From Sphaerisporangium krabiense (GTDB lineage: Bacteria; Actinomycetota; Actinomycetes; Streptosporangiales; Streptosporangiaceae): a stretch of DNA of 64,000 nt. Both the position numbers and the translations under genes were made by a program. Where the stretch lies: assembly GCF_014200435.1 (NCBI RefSeq), contig NZ_JACHBR010000002.1, positions 1,371,001 to 1,435,000 of the forward strand, read 5' to 3'. The notes under the pieces are model-generated. The model saw only the letters and a list, made by a program, of their open reading frames with translations. It ran no database searches and was not told the DNA's origin. Below, in pieces: positions 35,201 to 43,896 of this stretch; the stretch's first letter is position 1; every line of letters begins with the position of its first letter.

Positions 35201-35739
35201 GCGTGTCGGCCGGCGATGACCTGATCATCCTGGATGAGGCGGGGCGGGAGCGGACCCGGTTCTCCTTCCCGCGCCAGCGCCGGGACCGGCATCTGTGCCT
35301 GTCGGACTTCTTCCGCCCGGCGGGGTCGGGACAGGTGGATGTGGTGGGGTTCCAGGTGGTCACCATGGGGGAGCGGATCTCGCAGGCGACCGCGGAGTTG
35401 TTCGCCAAGGACGCCTACCGGGACTATCTGGAGTTGCACGGGTTGTCGGTGCAGCTGACCGAGGCGCTGGCCGAGTACTGGCACGCCCGGGTGCGGGCGG
35501 AGCTGGGCATCGGCGGGGGCGAGGCGCTGGAGGACATGCTGAAGGTCAACTTCGCCGGTTGCCGGTACTCCTTCGGCTACCCGGCCTGCCCGAACCTTGA
35601 GGACCAGCGGCAGCTGTTCGAGCTGCTGGACCCGCAGCGGATCGGGGTGTCGCTGTCGGAGGAGTTCCAGCTGCACCCCGAGCAGGCGACCTCGGCGATG
35701 ATCGTTCACCACCCCGAAGCCAAATACTTCAACGTCTGA
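32257..35739 (+). CDS. metH: Cobalamin-dependent methionine synthase MetH
   Basis: 1160 residues, complete four-module enzyme transferring methyl from methyltetrahydrofolate to homocysteine. Homocysteine module (VADGAMGTMLQ; zinc cysteines in NCATG and GGCCGTTPEH), folate module (AIGERTNANGSKAF, INSVNYEDGD), cobalamin module (VHDIGKN with B12-ligand His736, then MSGLLVKSTVIM) and the SAM reactivation module (YFPCVSAGDDL, YSFGYPACPNLEDQ). Codon use is unusual here: TTG, GAT, CAT and GGG codons are frequent in much of the gene while neighbours use C-ending codons. Confidence 0.96.
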   Translation: MNREASSFRRELSQRVLVADGAMGTMLQAYDPSLDDFDGHEGCNEVLNVTRPDIVRGVHEAYFAVGVDCVETNTFGANLAALGEYGIADRVFELSRAGAALAREAADGFASVERPRFVLGSMGPGTKLPTLGHVAFEALRDAYEANAAGLIAGGADALIVETCQDLLQVKAAVVGARRAIEAAGRDVPVIAQVTIETNGAMLLGSEIGAALSAIEPLGVDVLGLNCATGPAEMSEHLRYLARHARLPLSCMPNAGLPELTADGARYPLSPEELAAAHVQFTAEYGLGLVGGCCGTTPEHLRQVVEAVGGHEPVERRPRPEPGASSLYQHVPFRQDTSYLAIGERTNANGSKAFREAMLAENWDECVEIARGQVRDGAHMLDLCVDYVGRDGVADMRELAFRFATASTLPIVLDSTEPAVLRAGLEMLGGRAIINSVNYEDGDGPDSRFTKIMGLVKEHGAAVVALTIDEEGQARTADWKVRVASRLIEDLTTNWGMRVEDIIIDCLTFPIATGQEETRRDGLETIEAIREIKRRYPQVQTTLGLSNISFGLNPAARIVLNSVFLNECVNAGLDSAIVHASKIVPMARIPDEQRQVALDMVYDRRREDYDPLAVFMQLFEGVDAAAMRADRAAELAAMPLAERLKARIVDGERKGLEADLDEALVTRPALEIINEVLLEGMKTVGELFGSGQMQLPFVLQSAEVMKAAVAYLEPHMDRVEGQSKGRIVLATVKGDVHDIGKNLVDIILSNNGYEVINLGIKQPVSAILEAAVEKDADVIGMSGLLVKSTVIMKENLQEMNSRGISTRFPVLLGGAALTRAFVEQDLADTFQGQVRYARDAFEGLRLMDAFMAVKRGTPGAALPPLRERRVKTGATLVRTPEQELPARSDVAADNPVPAAPFLGDRVVKGIPLADYAAFLDERATFMGQWGLKPARGGSGQGGSGPSYEELVETEGRPRLRMWLERLQTENLLQAAVVYGYFPCVSAGDDLIILDEAGRERTRFSFPRQRRDRHLCLSDFFRPAGSGQVDVVGFQVVTMGERISQATAELFAKDAYRDYLELHGLSVQLTEALAEYWHARVRAELGIGGGEALEDMLKVNFAGCRYSFGYPACPNLEDQRQLFELLDPQRIGVSLSEEFQLHPEQATSAMIVHHPEAKYFNV

Positions 35740-35797
35740 CCCCTGTCGGCCAGACGGTACGGTCATGGTGTACCTAAAGCCGACAGGAGGGTTCTAA

Positions 35798-36442
35798 GTG
35801 GACGCGGTCTTCTTCGACATGGACGGGCTTCTCGTGGACACCGAGAAGCTCTGGTTTCAGGTCGAGTCCGACGTCATGCGACGTCTGGGGGCCGCGTGGA
35901 CCCAGGCCGACCAGGAGAATCTGGTCGGCGGTTCCATGCCGGCGACGGTGGCGTACATGCTGAGGGTCGCGGGGTCGGACCGCGACCCCGCCGAGGTCGA
36001 GGCGTGGATGCTCGACGGCGTGCTCGCCCTGCTGGCGGACGGCTTCGACGCGATGCCCGGCGCCCTGGAACTGCTGGGCGAGATCCGCGCGGCGGGGGTG
36101 CCCACGGGGCTGGTCACCTCCTCCGCCCGGCTGATGGCGGACTCGGTGCTGAACGGCATCGGCCGCGAGCACTTCGACATCGTCGTCACCGGGGACGACG
36201 TGCGGAACTTCAAGCCGGCCCCCGAGCCGTACCTGCTGGCGGCGGAGCGGGTGGGCGTGCCGCCCGCGCGGTGCGTGGCGCTGGAGGACTCCCCGAACGG
36301 CGTCGCCGCCGCCACCGCGGCGGGGTGCGCGGTCGTGGCGGTCCCGAGCGTCGTCCCCGTCCCGCCGGCGCCGAGGCGCCTGGTCGTCGAGTCGCTGAAG
36401 CAGGTGGACGTGGCGGCGCTGCGCGCCCTCGCGGCCTCCTGA
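35798..36442 (+). CDS. HAD-family hydrolase (beta-phosphoglucomutase-like)
   Basis: 214 residues, subfamily IA phosphatase. Motif I DMDGLLVDTE with the nucleophile Asp and acid/base Asp, motif II in TSSA, the motif III Lys in KPAPEPYL, and motif IV EDSPNGV are intact. The substrate is unknown; sugar phosphates are typical. GTG start behind ACAGGAGGG. It follows metH in the conserved actinobacterial order. The last 25 residues are not conserved. Confidence 0.9.
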   Translation: MDAVFFDMDGLLVDTEKLWFQVESDVMRRLGAAWTQADQENLVGGSMPATVAYMLRVAGSDRDPAEVEAWMLDGVLALLADGFDAMPGALELLGEIRAAGVPTGLVTSSARLMADSVLNGIGREHFDIVVTGDDVRNFKPAPEPYLLAAERVGVPPARCVALEDSPNGVAAATAAGCAVVAVPSVVPVPPAPRRLVVESLKQVDVAALRALAAS

Positions 36443-36461
36443 GGCTACGCGCCCCCGTCCC

Positions 36462-36515
36462 GGAGGAGGTTCCTCCTCCTCCCCTAGGGGGTGGCCCCTC
36501 CTTGGGGAGGAGGGG
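36462..36515. terminator. Stacked palindromes after the HAD gene
   Basis: Three adjacent dyads: GGAGGAGG/CCTCCTCC (36462-36479), CCCCTAGGGG (36481-36490) and CCCCTCC/GGAGGGG (36495-36515). They can form alternative hairpins; a terminator or attenuator before the next gene is the simplest reading. Confidence 0.5.
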
Positions 36516-36575
36516 ACGGCGCGCGTCCGCGTGCCAGGATGGAACGGAGAGCCGTGAACAAGGGGGCGAGCCTTT

Positions 36576-37082
36576 ATGTCGTTCGACCAGATCGCCTGGC
36601 TTCCGCTGTGCGGAGGACTGACCGCCGTCGGCCTGGTGCTCAGCTTTCTGGCGTTCCGCAGGCGGGGGGCGGCGTCCGGCCTGCGCCTGGCCGCGTGGTC
36701 GCTGATCCCGGTCGCCGCCTACCTGACCGGCGCGCTGTCCACGCTGTGGAAGATGGGCACGGCCGCCGTGGGCTTCGTCACGGGGCTGGTGTTCTCGCCG
36801 ACGGTCTGGGCGGGCGTGGCCGTGACGGGGCTGGCCGTCGTGCTGTACCTGGTGTCCGGCGTCATGCTGGGCCGGGGCGCCGCCCGGCAGCGGTCCGGGA
36901 AGAAGGCCGCTCCGGAGTCCGTCCCTGAGGCCGCGGGCGCCCCGGCGGTGAGCGCGGGCGCGCCGACGCAGCCGAACCGGCCGCCGCTGCCCCGCCGCCG
37001 TCCCGCCGCCGCCGCGGCGGCGCCCGCCGACGACGACCTGTCGGACATCGAAGAGATCCTCAAGCGCCGCGGTATCAGCTAG
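36576..37082 (+). CDS. Conserved actinobacterial membrane protein of unknown function
   Basis: 168 residues. Starts MSFDQIAWLPLCGGLTAVGL; three hydrophobic helices (about 7-28, 38-60 and 72-95) are followed by a proline-rich cytoplasmic tail that ends DLSDIEEILKRRGIS, a conserved acidic-helical tip. The family is common next to metH and proteasome-region genes in actinobacteria, with no known role. Ribosome site GGGGGCGAG. Confidence 0.7.
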   Translation: MSFDQIAWLPLCGGLTAVGLVLSFLAFRRRGAASGLRLAAWSLIPVAAYLTGALSTLWKMGTAAVGFVTGLVFSPTVWAGVAVTGLAVVLYLVSGVMLGRGAARQRSGKKAAPESVPEAAGAPAVSAGAPTQPNRPPLPRRRPAAAAAAPADDDLSDIEEILKRRGIS

Positions 37083-37858
37083 CGCGCCCCCGCGCCGACG
37101 GTGAGTTCGCCGTGCGGTGGACGGTGGCGTGCCCTCCACCGCACGGGTGCGGCCGGCGCGGCCGGATCCGCCGCGGCCGCTTTCTCGCGTTGGGCTGACA
37201 GGGGCCGGCGGCGAGCGCCGCCGCGCGCGGGCGGAGGCACGTACGGCATGCCCCCGTCCGGGCGGCGACGACCAAGACATACCCCACATCGCGGGCGAGC
37301 GCACCCCGGTGCCGAAGATCTGTGATATGCGCGCCCATCCCTGTACCCGGCGACCACGGCGGCGCCCGTTCGTCCGGGGTCGTGAGAAACCGCCGCCCGG
37401 CGCGCGGATCTGTGCGTACGGTGGCGATGTCATCACGTTTCTGTAACGGTATGGCGACGCCGGTGTGCCTCCGGATAGGCCGAGACGCCCCTCGATAAGA
37501 TCGACAGTCCTTGATCACGCCCAGGGTCCGCGCGGCCGTGCCCGGCGCCGGGCCGGCGCCGGGGCGTCACGAGGGCGCGCGCGGCCGGGTTTCGCGTGCC
37601 GTGTCACGGTTCTGAGACACAACCCGGACAGGTCCCGAATATTCGGTCCAAGATCGATACGAATGAATTTCGCAAGAATCACAGTTGAGCCACATAGCGT
37701 GCGAGGGTACTGGTCATCGCAGCTCAGCACGTAGATTCTGCGTCCGGGGCCATATACACGGCCCTGCATGCAACATGGGGCGACGCCCGCCCGCCACCTC
37801 CGGACGGGCGGCCGCGCCAGACGGACAACGTCGTCTGGGATCCAGGGAGCCGACACTT
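37083..37858. other. Long non-coding region before the peptide transporter
   Basis: 776 bases without a supportable gene. The right half (37430-37740) is clearly AT-richer than average. It contains a 12-bp perfect palindrome CCGAATATTCGG (37635-37646) and a promoter-like pair TTGAGC (37685-37690), 17 bases, TACTGG (37708-37713). That would leave an RNA leader of about 140 bases before the permease gene. I could not match a known riboswitch. Confidence 0.5.
37635..37646. promoter_or_regulatory. 12-bp perfect palindrome CCGAATATTCGG
   Basis: Perfect AT-centred palindrome in otherwise GC-rich DNA, about 40 bases upstream of the candidate promoter of the transporter operon. Probable operator; binding protein unknown. 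Confidence 0.4.
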
Positions 37859-38854
37859 ATGACCGCACCGCTCGACGCCTCCAGCAAGGAGCTGGAGGCC
37901 TCGCCGGAGGCCGTGCTCGACGGGCCGGCCAAGGCGATCCAGGGCCGGTCGCTCGGACAGATCGCATGGATGCGGCTCAAGCGCGACCGTGTCGCCGTGG
38001 TCGGCGGCGTGGTGATCGTCCTGCTGATCCTCATCGCGATCTTCGCGCCGTTGCTGGTGTCGTGGCTCGGTCATCCGCCCGCGGAGTGGCACCGGGAGAA
38101 GATCGACCCCGCCATCCAGGCTCCCATCGGCTCCTTCGGCGGCATGAGCTGGGACTTCCTGTTCGGCGTCGAGCCGACCACCGGCCGTGACCTGTTCAGC
38201 CGGGTCCTGTACGGCGCGCGCATCTCGCTGCTGATCGCGTTCTTCGCGACCCTGCTGTGCGTGATGCTCGGCACGCTGCTCGGCATGATCGCCGGCTTCT
38301 TCGGCGGCTGGGTCGACATGATCATCAGCCGGTTGATGGACATCTTCCTCGCCTTCCCGCTGCTGGTGTTCGCGCTGGCGCTGGCGGGGGTGATCCCGGA
38401 CAAGGCGTTCGGCCTCTCGGGGGACACGCTGAGGATCACGCTGCTCGTGTTCATCATCGGCTTCTTCAACTGGCCTTATATAGGCCGGATCATCCGCGGC
38501 CAGACACTGTCCCTGCGGGAACGGGAGTTCGTCGACGCCTCCAGAAGCCTGGGCGCGCGCAGCCACACGATCCTGTTCAAGGAGATCCTCCCCAACCTGC
38601 TGGCGCCGATCCTCGTCTACGCGACGCTGCTGATCCCGACGAACATCCTGTTCGAGGCCGCGCTGTCCTTCCTCGGGGTCGGCGTCCGGCCGCCCACCCC
38701 GACGTGGGGAGGCATGCTGGCCGACGCGGTGCACAACTATCAGGTGGCGCCCAACTACATGATCTTCCCCGGTCTCGCGATCTTCATCACCGTGCTGTCG
38801 TTCAACCTGCTCGGTGACGGCCTGAGGGACGCCTTCGATCCCAAGGCCCGATGA
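37859..38854 (+). CDS. Oligopeptide/dipeptide ABC transporter permease (OppC/DppC type)
   Basis: 331 residues, six membrane helices after a 48-residue cytoplasmic N-terminus that holds QIAWMRLKRDRVA, the OppC-type N-terminal motif. The EAA loop contacting the ATPases is EFVDASRSLGARSHTILFKEILPN. Unusually it is the first gene of the operon, ahead of the binding protein and the DppB-type permease, whereas most such operons run binding protein, B, C, D, F. The five genes are all on the plus strand. Confidence 0.9.
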   Translation: MTAPLDASSKELEASPEAVLDGPAKAIQGRSLGQIAWMRLKRDRVAVVGGVVIVLLILIAIFAPLLVSWLGHPPAEWHREKIDPAIQAPIGSFGGMSWDFLFGVEPTTGRDLFSRVLYGARISLLIAFFATLLCVMLGTLLGMIAGFFGGWVDMIISRLMDIFLAFPLLVFALALAGVIPDKAFGLSGDTLRITLLVFIIGFFNWPYIGRIIRGQTLSLREREFVDASRSLGARSHTILFKEILPNLLAPILVYATLLIPTNILFEAALSFLGVGVRPPTPTWGGMLADAVHNYQVAPNYMIFPGLAIFITVLSFNLLGDGLRDAFDPKAR

Positions 38855-38910
38855 GCGCGTGAGTGTTTCGCAATTTCGGTACTCCTAGCTTCAAGGGGTG
38901 TGTCAGGTCC

Positions 38911-40680
38911 ATGAACCTCAAATCCAAGGCGTCGGCGGTGGTGGCCACCGCGGGCCTCGCCCTGGTAGTGGCCGCCTGCGGTGGCGGCGGCGGCGCCAAG
39001 AGCGGCTCCAGCGGCGGCGGTGACGCGGCGGCTCCCTCCAGCAAGTTCAACGCCGGGGTCGAGCAGGTCGTGAACCCCTCGGAGAAGGCGGGCGGCACCC
39101 TCCACATGGGCATGCCGGGCGACTTCGACTCCGTCGACCCGGGTGACATGTACTACGGCTACGCGTGGAACTTCGCGCGTCTCTACAGCCGCGCGCTCAC
39201 CATGTTCAAGCCCGTGCCGGGTCAGGAGGGCCTCCAGCTCGTCCCGGACCTCGCCGAAGAGCTCGGCAAGCCGAGCGACGGCGGCAAGACCTGGACGTAC
39301 AAGCTCCGCGCGGGCGTGAAGTTCGAGGACGGCACCCCCATCACGTCCAAGGACGTGAAGTACGCCGTCGCCCGCTCCCTCGACAAGGACATCCTTCCGA
39401 GCGGCCCGACCTACTTCAACGACTGGATCGACGCCGGCGACTACAAGGGCCCGTACAAGGACAAGGGCAAGATCGACGGCTGGAAGGGCATCGAGACCCC
39501 CGACGACCAGACCATCGTCTTCCACCTGAAGAAGGCGTACGGCGGTTTCGACTACTTCGCGATGCTCCCGCAGACGGCTCCCGTGCCGGCGGCCAAGGAC
39601 ACCGGCTCCAAGTACAAGGAGCACCCGGTCGCCAGCGGCCCCTACATGTTCAAGTCGCACGAGCTGGGCAAGCGGATCGAACTGGTCAAGAACCCCAACT
39701 GGGACCCGGCCAGCGACCCCAACCGCAAGCAGCTCAACGACTCCATCGAGGTGCTGCTGGGCCAGAACGAGGACGACCTCGACCAGCGCCTGCTCTCCGG
39801 CAAGATCGACGTCAAGGTGAACAGCACCGGTGTCGGCGCCAACGCGCGCAAGAGCGTCCTGACCGACGACAAGCGCAAGCAGTACTCCGACTCCGCGCCG
39901 ATCGCGCGCACTTGGTTCACCAACATCAACGGTGACGTGCCGCCGTTCGACAACGTCCACTGCCGCAAGGCCGTGATGTACGCCGCGGACCGCTCGGCCA
40001 TCCAGGGCGTCTACGGCGGCCCCGACGCCGGCGGCGACGTGGCGCTCAGCCTCATGCCCAAGACGATGACCGGCTACAAGAAGATCGACCCCTACGGCGT
40101 CGAAGCCCACCCCACCGGCGACGTCGACAAGGCCAAGCAGGAGCTGACGGCCTGCGGCCAGCCCAACGGCTTCAGCACCAGCATCTCCTTCCGTAACGAG
40201 CGGGCCGCCGAGAAGCAGACCGCCGAGGCGCTGCAGCAGTCGCTCGGCCGGATCGGCATCAAGCTGGAGCTCAAGGGCTACCCGCAGGGCGACTACTTCA
40301 AGCTGTACGCCGGCAAGCCCGAGTTCGCCACGAAGAACAACCTGGGCCTCATGGTCTACGGCTGGGGCGCCGACTACCCCGAGGGCTTCGGCTTCTTCCA
40401 GCAGATCGTCGACAGCCGGGTCATCCGCCCCGCGGGCAACACCAACCTCACGGTGAAGGACCCGGAGATCGACAAGCTCATCGACCAGGCGGCCGGCGAG
40501 ACCGACGCCGCCAAGCGCAACGACGTCTGGGCGCAGGTCGACGCGAAGGTCATGGACGACGCGTTCATCCTTCCGTACGTGTGGGCGCACGGCCTGTTCT
40601 ACCGGCCGGCCACGCTGAAGAACGTCTTCGTCAGCCAGAACTGGGGCACGTACGAGTACCTCACGCTGAGCACCCAGTAA
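38911..40680 (+). CDS. ABC transporter substrate-binding lipoprotein, family 5 (peptide type)
   Basis: 589 residues. A lipoprotein signal (MNLKSKASAVVATAGLALVV, lipobox VAAC at about residues 22-25) is followed by a Gly/Ser-rich tether and the SBP_bac_5 fold (LVPDLAEELGKPSDGGKTWTYKLR, FEDGTPITSKDVKYAVARSLD, PHP-type hinge segments). Family members bind peptides, nickel or sugars; the ligand is not evident. Many Lys codons and few rare codons suggest strong expression. ATG 38911 gives the signal peptide, so the 38863 start is rejected. Confidence 0.92.
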   Translation: MNLKSKASAVVATAGLALVVAACGGGGGAKSGSSGGGDAAAPSSKFNAGVEQVVNPSEKAGGTLHMGMPGDFDSVDPGDMYYGYAWNFARLYSRALTMFKPVPGQEGLQLVPDLAEELGKPSDGGKTWTYKLRAGVKFEDGTPITSKDVKYAVARSLDKDILPSGPTYFNDWIDAGDYKGPYKDKGKIDGWKGIETPDDQTIVFHLKKAYGGFDYFAMLPQTAPVPAAKDTGSKYKEHPVASGPYMFKSHELGKRIELVKNPNWDPASDPNRKQLNDSIEVLLGQNEDDLDQRLLSGKIDVKVNSTGVGANARKSVLTDDKRKQYSDSAPIARTWFTNINGDVPPFDNVHCRKAVMYAADRSAIQGVYGGPDAGGDVALSLMPKTMTGYKKIDPYGVEAHPTGDVDKAKQELTACGQPNGFSTSISFRNERAAEKQTAEALQQSLGRIGIKLELKGYPQGDYFKLYAGKPEFATKNNLGLMVYGWGADYPEGFGFFQQIVDSRVIRPAGNTNLTVKDPEIDKLIDQAAGETDAAKRNDVWAQVDAKVMDDAFILPYVWAHGLFYRPATLKNVFVSQNWGTYEYLTLSTQ

Positions 40681-40774
40681 ACCGGTCCGGGAGAACCCCG
40701 GGAACGCTCGTCGAAAGCAGGTGAAGGCTTCGGCGGCCGGGCCCCACCGGGCCCGGCCGCCATGGCCGAGATCA

Positions 40775-41788
40775 GTGGTCACATACATCGTCAGACGGTT
40801 GATAGCGGCCGTCATGCTGCTCTTCGTGGTGAGCATCGCGACGTTCGCCATCTTCTTTCTCGTGCCTCGGCTCGCGGGGATGTCTGCTGACGACCTCGCT
40901 TCCCGGTACGTGGGCAAGGCGGCCAACGCCCAGGTCATCCACGACACCGCCATCAGGCTGGGCTTCTACGACCCGCTGGCCGTGCAGTACGGGCGGTTCG
41001 TGAAGGGCATCTTCGTGGGCATCGAGAGGAACTACGGCCCCGGTGTGGAGCACTGCCCCGCCCCCTGCTTCGGCTACTCCTACGTCACCCAGAACCCCGT
41101 GCTGCCGGACCTGCTCGACCGCATCCCGATCACGCTCTCGCTGGCGCTCGGCGCCGCGGTCGTCTGGGTGGTGTTCGGCGTGGCGACGGGCGTGGTGTCG
41201 GCCCTCCGGCGCGGCAGCTTCTTCGACCGCCTGTCCATGGGCGTCGCGCTGGCCGGAGTCTCGCTGCCCATCTTCTTCACCGGCATCGTCTCCCTGGCGA
41301 TCTTCCGCGACCAGCTCGGGCTGGTGGGCGACGTCGCCGACTGGGTGCCGTTCTCCGAATCGCCGGCCATCTGGGCGCAGAACCTCATCCTGCCGTGGGT
41401 GACGCTCGCCTTCCTGTACGCCGCCGGGTACGCGCGGCTCACCAGGGCGGGCATGCTGGAGACCATGTCGGAGGACTACATTCGCACGGCCAGGGCGAAG
41501 GGGCTTCCCGAGCGGGTCGTGGTGGTCAAGCACGGCCTGCGCGCCACCCTGACCCCCGTGCTCACCATGTTCGGCCTCGACCTCGGCCTGCTGCTCGGCG
41601 GGGCCGTGCTCACCGAGAGCACCTTCTCGCTGCCCGGCATGGGCAAGTACGCCGTGGACGCCATCAGCAACAACGACCTTCCCCAGGTGATGGGGGTGAC
41701 GCTGCTCGCCGCCACGTTCATCATCGTGGCCAACCTAGTAGTCGACCTGCTCTACGCGGTCGTGGACCCGAGGGTGAGGCTTGCGTGA
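40775..41788 (+). CDS. Oligopeptide/dipeptide ABC transporter permease (OppB/DppB type)
   Basis: 337 residues. GTG 40775 gives the standard VVTYIVRRLIAAV start of DppB proteins; GTG 40721 would add 18 proline/arginine-rich residues. Six helices; the EAA loop is DYIRTARAKGLPERVVVVKHGLRATLTPV. A periplasmic loop contains two cysteines (EHCPAPCFGYSY), probably a disulfide. It overlaps the next ATPase gene by GTGA. Confidence 0.9.
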   Translation: MVTYIVRRLIAAVMLLFVVSIATFAIFFLVPRLAGMSADDLASRYVGKAANAQVIHDTAIRLGFYDPLAVQYGRFVKGIFVGIERNYGPGVEHCPAPCFGYSYVTQNPVLPDLLDRIPITLSLALGAAVVWVVFGVATGVVSALRRGSFFDRLSMGVALAGVSLPIFFTGIVSLAIFRDQLGLVGDVADWVPFSESPAIWAQNLILPWVTLAFLYAAGYARLTRAGMLETMSEDYIRTARAKGLPERVVVVKHGLRATLTPVLTMFGLDLGLLLGGAVLTESTFSLPGMGKYAVDAISNNDLPQVMGVTLLAATFIIVANLVVDLLYAVVDPRVRLA

Positions 41789-42819
41789 CAGGGACCGCGT
41801 TTCTCGGCGTCGAGAACCTGAGCATCCACTTCCCGACCGATGACGGCCTGGTCAAGTCCGTGGACGGGCTGTCGTTCGAGCTGGAGCGGGGCAAGACCCT
41901 CGGCATCGTCGGGGAGTCCGGCTCGGGCAAGAGCGTGACGAGCCTCGGCATCCTCGGCCTGCACAAGGGCGGGCGGGCGAAGATCTCGGGCGAGATCTGG
42001 CTGGACGGCGAGGAACTCGTCGCCGCCTCGCCCGAGCACGTGCGCACGCTGCGCGGCAAGAAGATGGCGATGATCTTCCAGGATCCGCTGTCGGCGATGC
42101 ACCCCTACTACACGGTGGGCGCGCAGATCATCGAGGCCTACCGCATCCACAACAAGGTCAGCAAGGCGGTCGCCCGCAAGCACGCGATCGACATGCTCGG
42201 CCGCGTCGGCATCCCGCAGCCGGACCGGCGCGTGGACAGCTACCCGCACGAGTTCTCCGGCGGCATGCGCCAGCGCGCCATGATCGCCATGGCGCTGTCG
42301 TGCGACCCCGAGCTGCTGATCGCCGACGAGCCGACGACCGCGCTGGACGTCACCGTGCAGGCCCAGATCCTGGACCTGATGCGCGACCTGCAGCAGGAGT
42401 TCAACTCCGCGCTGATCATCATCACCCACGACCTCGGCGTCGTGGCCGAGCTGTCGGACGACATCCTGGTGATGTACGCCGGCAAGTGCATCGAGTACGG
42501 CGCGGCCGAGGACATCTTCGAGCGGCCCGAGCACCCCTACACCTGGGGGCTGCTGGGCTCGATGCCCCGGCTCGACCGCGAGCGCACCGACCGCCTCACC
42601 CCGATCAAGGGCACCCCGCCCTCCCTGATCAACGTGCCGTCCGGCTGCGCCTTCCATCCCCGCTGCGCGTTCGAGCCGCGCACCGGCGGCAGAGGGAAGA
42701 CCGAGGTGCCCCAGCTCCTGGAGACCGAGGGAGGCCACCTGGTGCGCTGCCACATGTCGCGCGAGGAACGCCGCGCCGCCTGGGAGAACGAGATCAAGCC
42801 GACCCTGGAGTCCGTGTGA
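41785..42819 (+). CDS. ABC transporter ATPase (OppD/DppD type)
   Basis: 344 residues. Walker A GESGSGKS, signature FSGGMRQR, Walker B LLIADEPT, switch His in ITHDLG. The C-terminal oligopeptide-transporter region carries the cysteine-rich [11 protein letters not shown] motif, which binds an Fe-S cluster in some relatives. GTG start overlaps the permease stop. Pairs with the next ATPase. Confidence 0.94.
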   Translation: MTGTAFLGVENLSIHFPTDDGLVKSVDGLSFELERGKTLGIVGESGSGKSVTSLGILGLHKGGRAKISGEIWLDGEELVAASPEHVRTLRGKKMAMIFQDPLSAMHPYYTVGAQIIEAYRIHNKVSKAVARKHAIDMLGRVGIPQPDRRVDSYPHEFSGGMRQRAMIAMALSCDPELLIADEPTTALDVTVQAQILDLMRDLQQEFNSALIIITHDLGVVAELSDDILVMYAGKCIEYGAAEDIFERPEHPYTWGLLGSMPRLDRERTDRLTPIKGTPPSLINVPSGCAFHPRCAFEPRTGGRGKTEVPQLLETEGGHLVRCHMSREERRAAWENEIKPTLESV

Positions 42820-43850
42820 GCCGCCCGTCGGAAGCCCTGCTGTCGGTGCGGGGCCTGGAGAAGCACTTCCCGATCACCAAGGGCCTGGTCAAGCGCCAGG
42901 TCGGCGCGGTCAAGGCGGTGGACGGCCTGGACTTCGAGGTCCGCAAGGGCGAGACGCTCGGCCTGGTGGGGGAGTCGGGCTGCGGCAAGACCACCACCGG
43001 GCGCCTGATCACCCGCCTGCTGGAGCCCACCGGCGGCGAGATCGTCTTCGAGGGGCGCGACATCACCCACATGTCGCAGGGCGGGCTGCGCCCCCTGCGC
43101 CGCGACATGCAGATGATCTTCCAGGACCCCTACAGCTCGCTCAACCCGCGCCACACCGTCGGCGCCATCGTCGGCGCGCCGTTCCGCATCCAGGGCGTGA
43201 AGCCCCAGAACGGCGTGAAGAAGGCCGTCCAGGACATCCTCGAACTGGTCGGCCTCAACCCCGAGCACTACAACCGCTACCCGCACGAGTTCTCCGGCGG
43301 CCAGCGGCAGCGCATCGGCATCGCCCGCACGCTCGCGCTCAAGCCCAAGCTCATCATCGCCGACGAGCCGGTGTCGGCGCTGGACGTCTCCATCCAGGCC
43401 CAGGTCGTCAACCTGCTGGAGGACCTGCAGAACGAGCTCGACCTGACCTACGTCGTCATCGCCCACGACCTGTCGGTCGTCCGGCACATCAGCGACCGGG
43501 TCGCGGTCATGTACCTCGGCAAGATCGTCGAGATCGGCGACAGCAAGAGCCTGTACGAGGCGCCGATGCACCCGTACACCAACGCGCTGCTGTCCGCCGT
43601 GCCGGTGCCCGACGTCAAGCTGCGGGGCGCGCGCGAGCGCATCCGCCTGCAGGGCGACGTGCCGAGCCCGCTCAACCCGCCGCCGGCGTGCCGCTTCCAC
43701 ACCCGGTGCTGGAAGGCGCAGGAGATCTGCAAGACCCAGGAGCCGCCGCTCGTCGAGCGGGCCGCCGACCACCAGGTCGCCTGCCACTTCCCGGAGAACG
43801 TCCCCGCCGAGGCCGTGCCCGGCGACGCGGGGGCGCAGGTGCCCGCCTGA
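42816..43850 (+). CDS. ABC transporter ATPase (OppF/DppF type)
   Basis: 344 residues. Walker A GESGCGKT, signature FSGGQRQR, Walker B LIIADEPV, switch His in IAHDLS. C-terminal [20 protein letters not shown] again is the cysteine motif of peptide importers. GTG start overlaps the OppD stop by four bases. Last gene of the operon, closed by a GC-rich hairpin. Confidence 0.94.
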   Translation: MSRPSEALLSVRGLEKHFPITKGLVKRQVGAVKAVDGLDFEVRKGETLGLVGESGCGKTTTGRLITRLLEPTGGEIVFEGRDITHMSQGGLRPLRRDMQMIFQDPYSSLNPRHTVGAIVGAPFRIQGVKPQNGVKKAVQDILELVGLNPEHYNRYPHEFSGGQRQRIGIARTLALKPKLIIADEPVSALDVSIQAQVVNLLEDLQNELDLTYVVIAHDLSVVRHISDRVAVMYLGKIVEIGDSKSLYEAPMHPYTNALLSAVPVPDVKLRGARERIRLQGDVPSPLNPPPACRFHTRCWKAQEICKTQEPPLVERAADHQVACHFPENVPAEAVPGDAGAQVPA

Positions 43851-43856
43851 CGCGCG

Positions 43857-43881
43857 GCGCCGGGCCGCGCGGGCCCGGCGC
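43857..43881. terminator. Hairpin between oppF and the response regulator
   Basis: Perfect 10-bp stem (GCGCCGGGCC with GGCCCGGCGC) and a 5-base loop between convergent genes. Confidence 0.65.
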
Positions 43882-43896
43882 GAGCCCCCGGGCCGG

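Noticed and set aside
31939-35766. 1275-codon open frame antisense to metH
   Set aside because: It mirrors metH codon structure in a GC-rich genome, has low-complexity His/Gln/Leu/Arg composition and no recognisable domain; metH is certain on the other strand.
37083-37858. Small genes in the long gap (for example 37465-37734 plus, 37079-37357 minus)
   Set aside because: No ribosome site, Arg/Pro-rich shadow-type composition, no family match.
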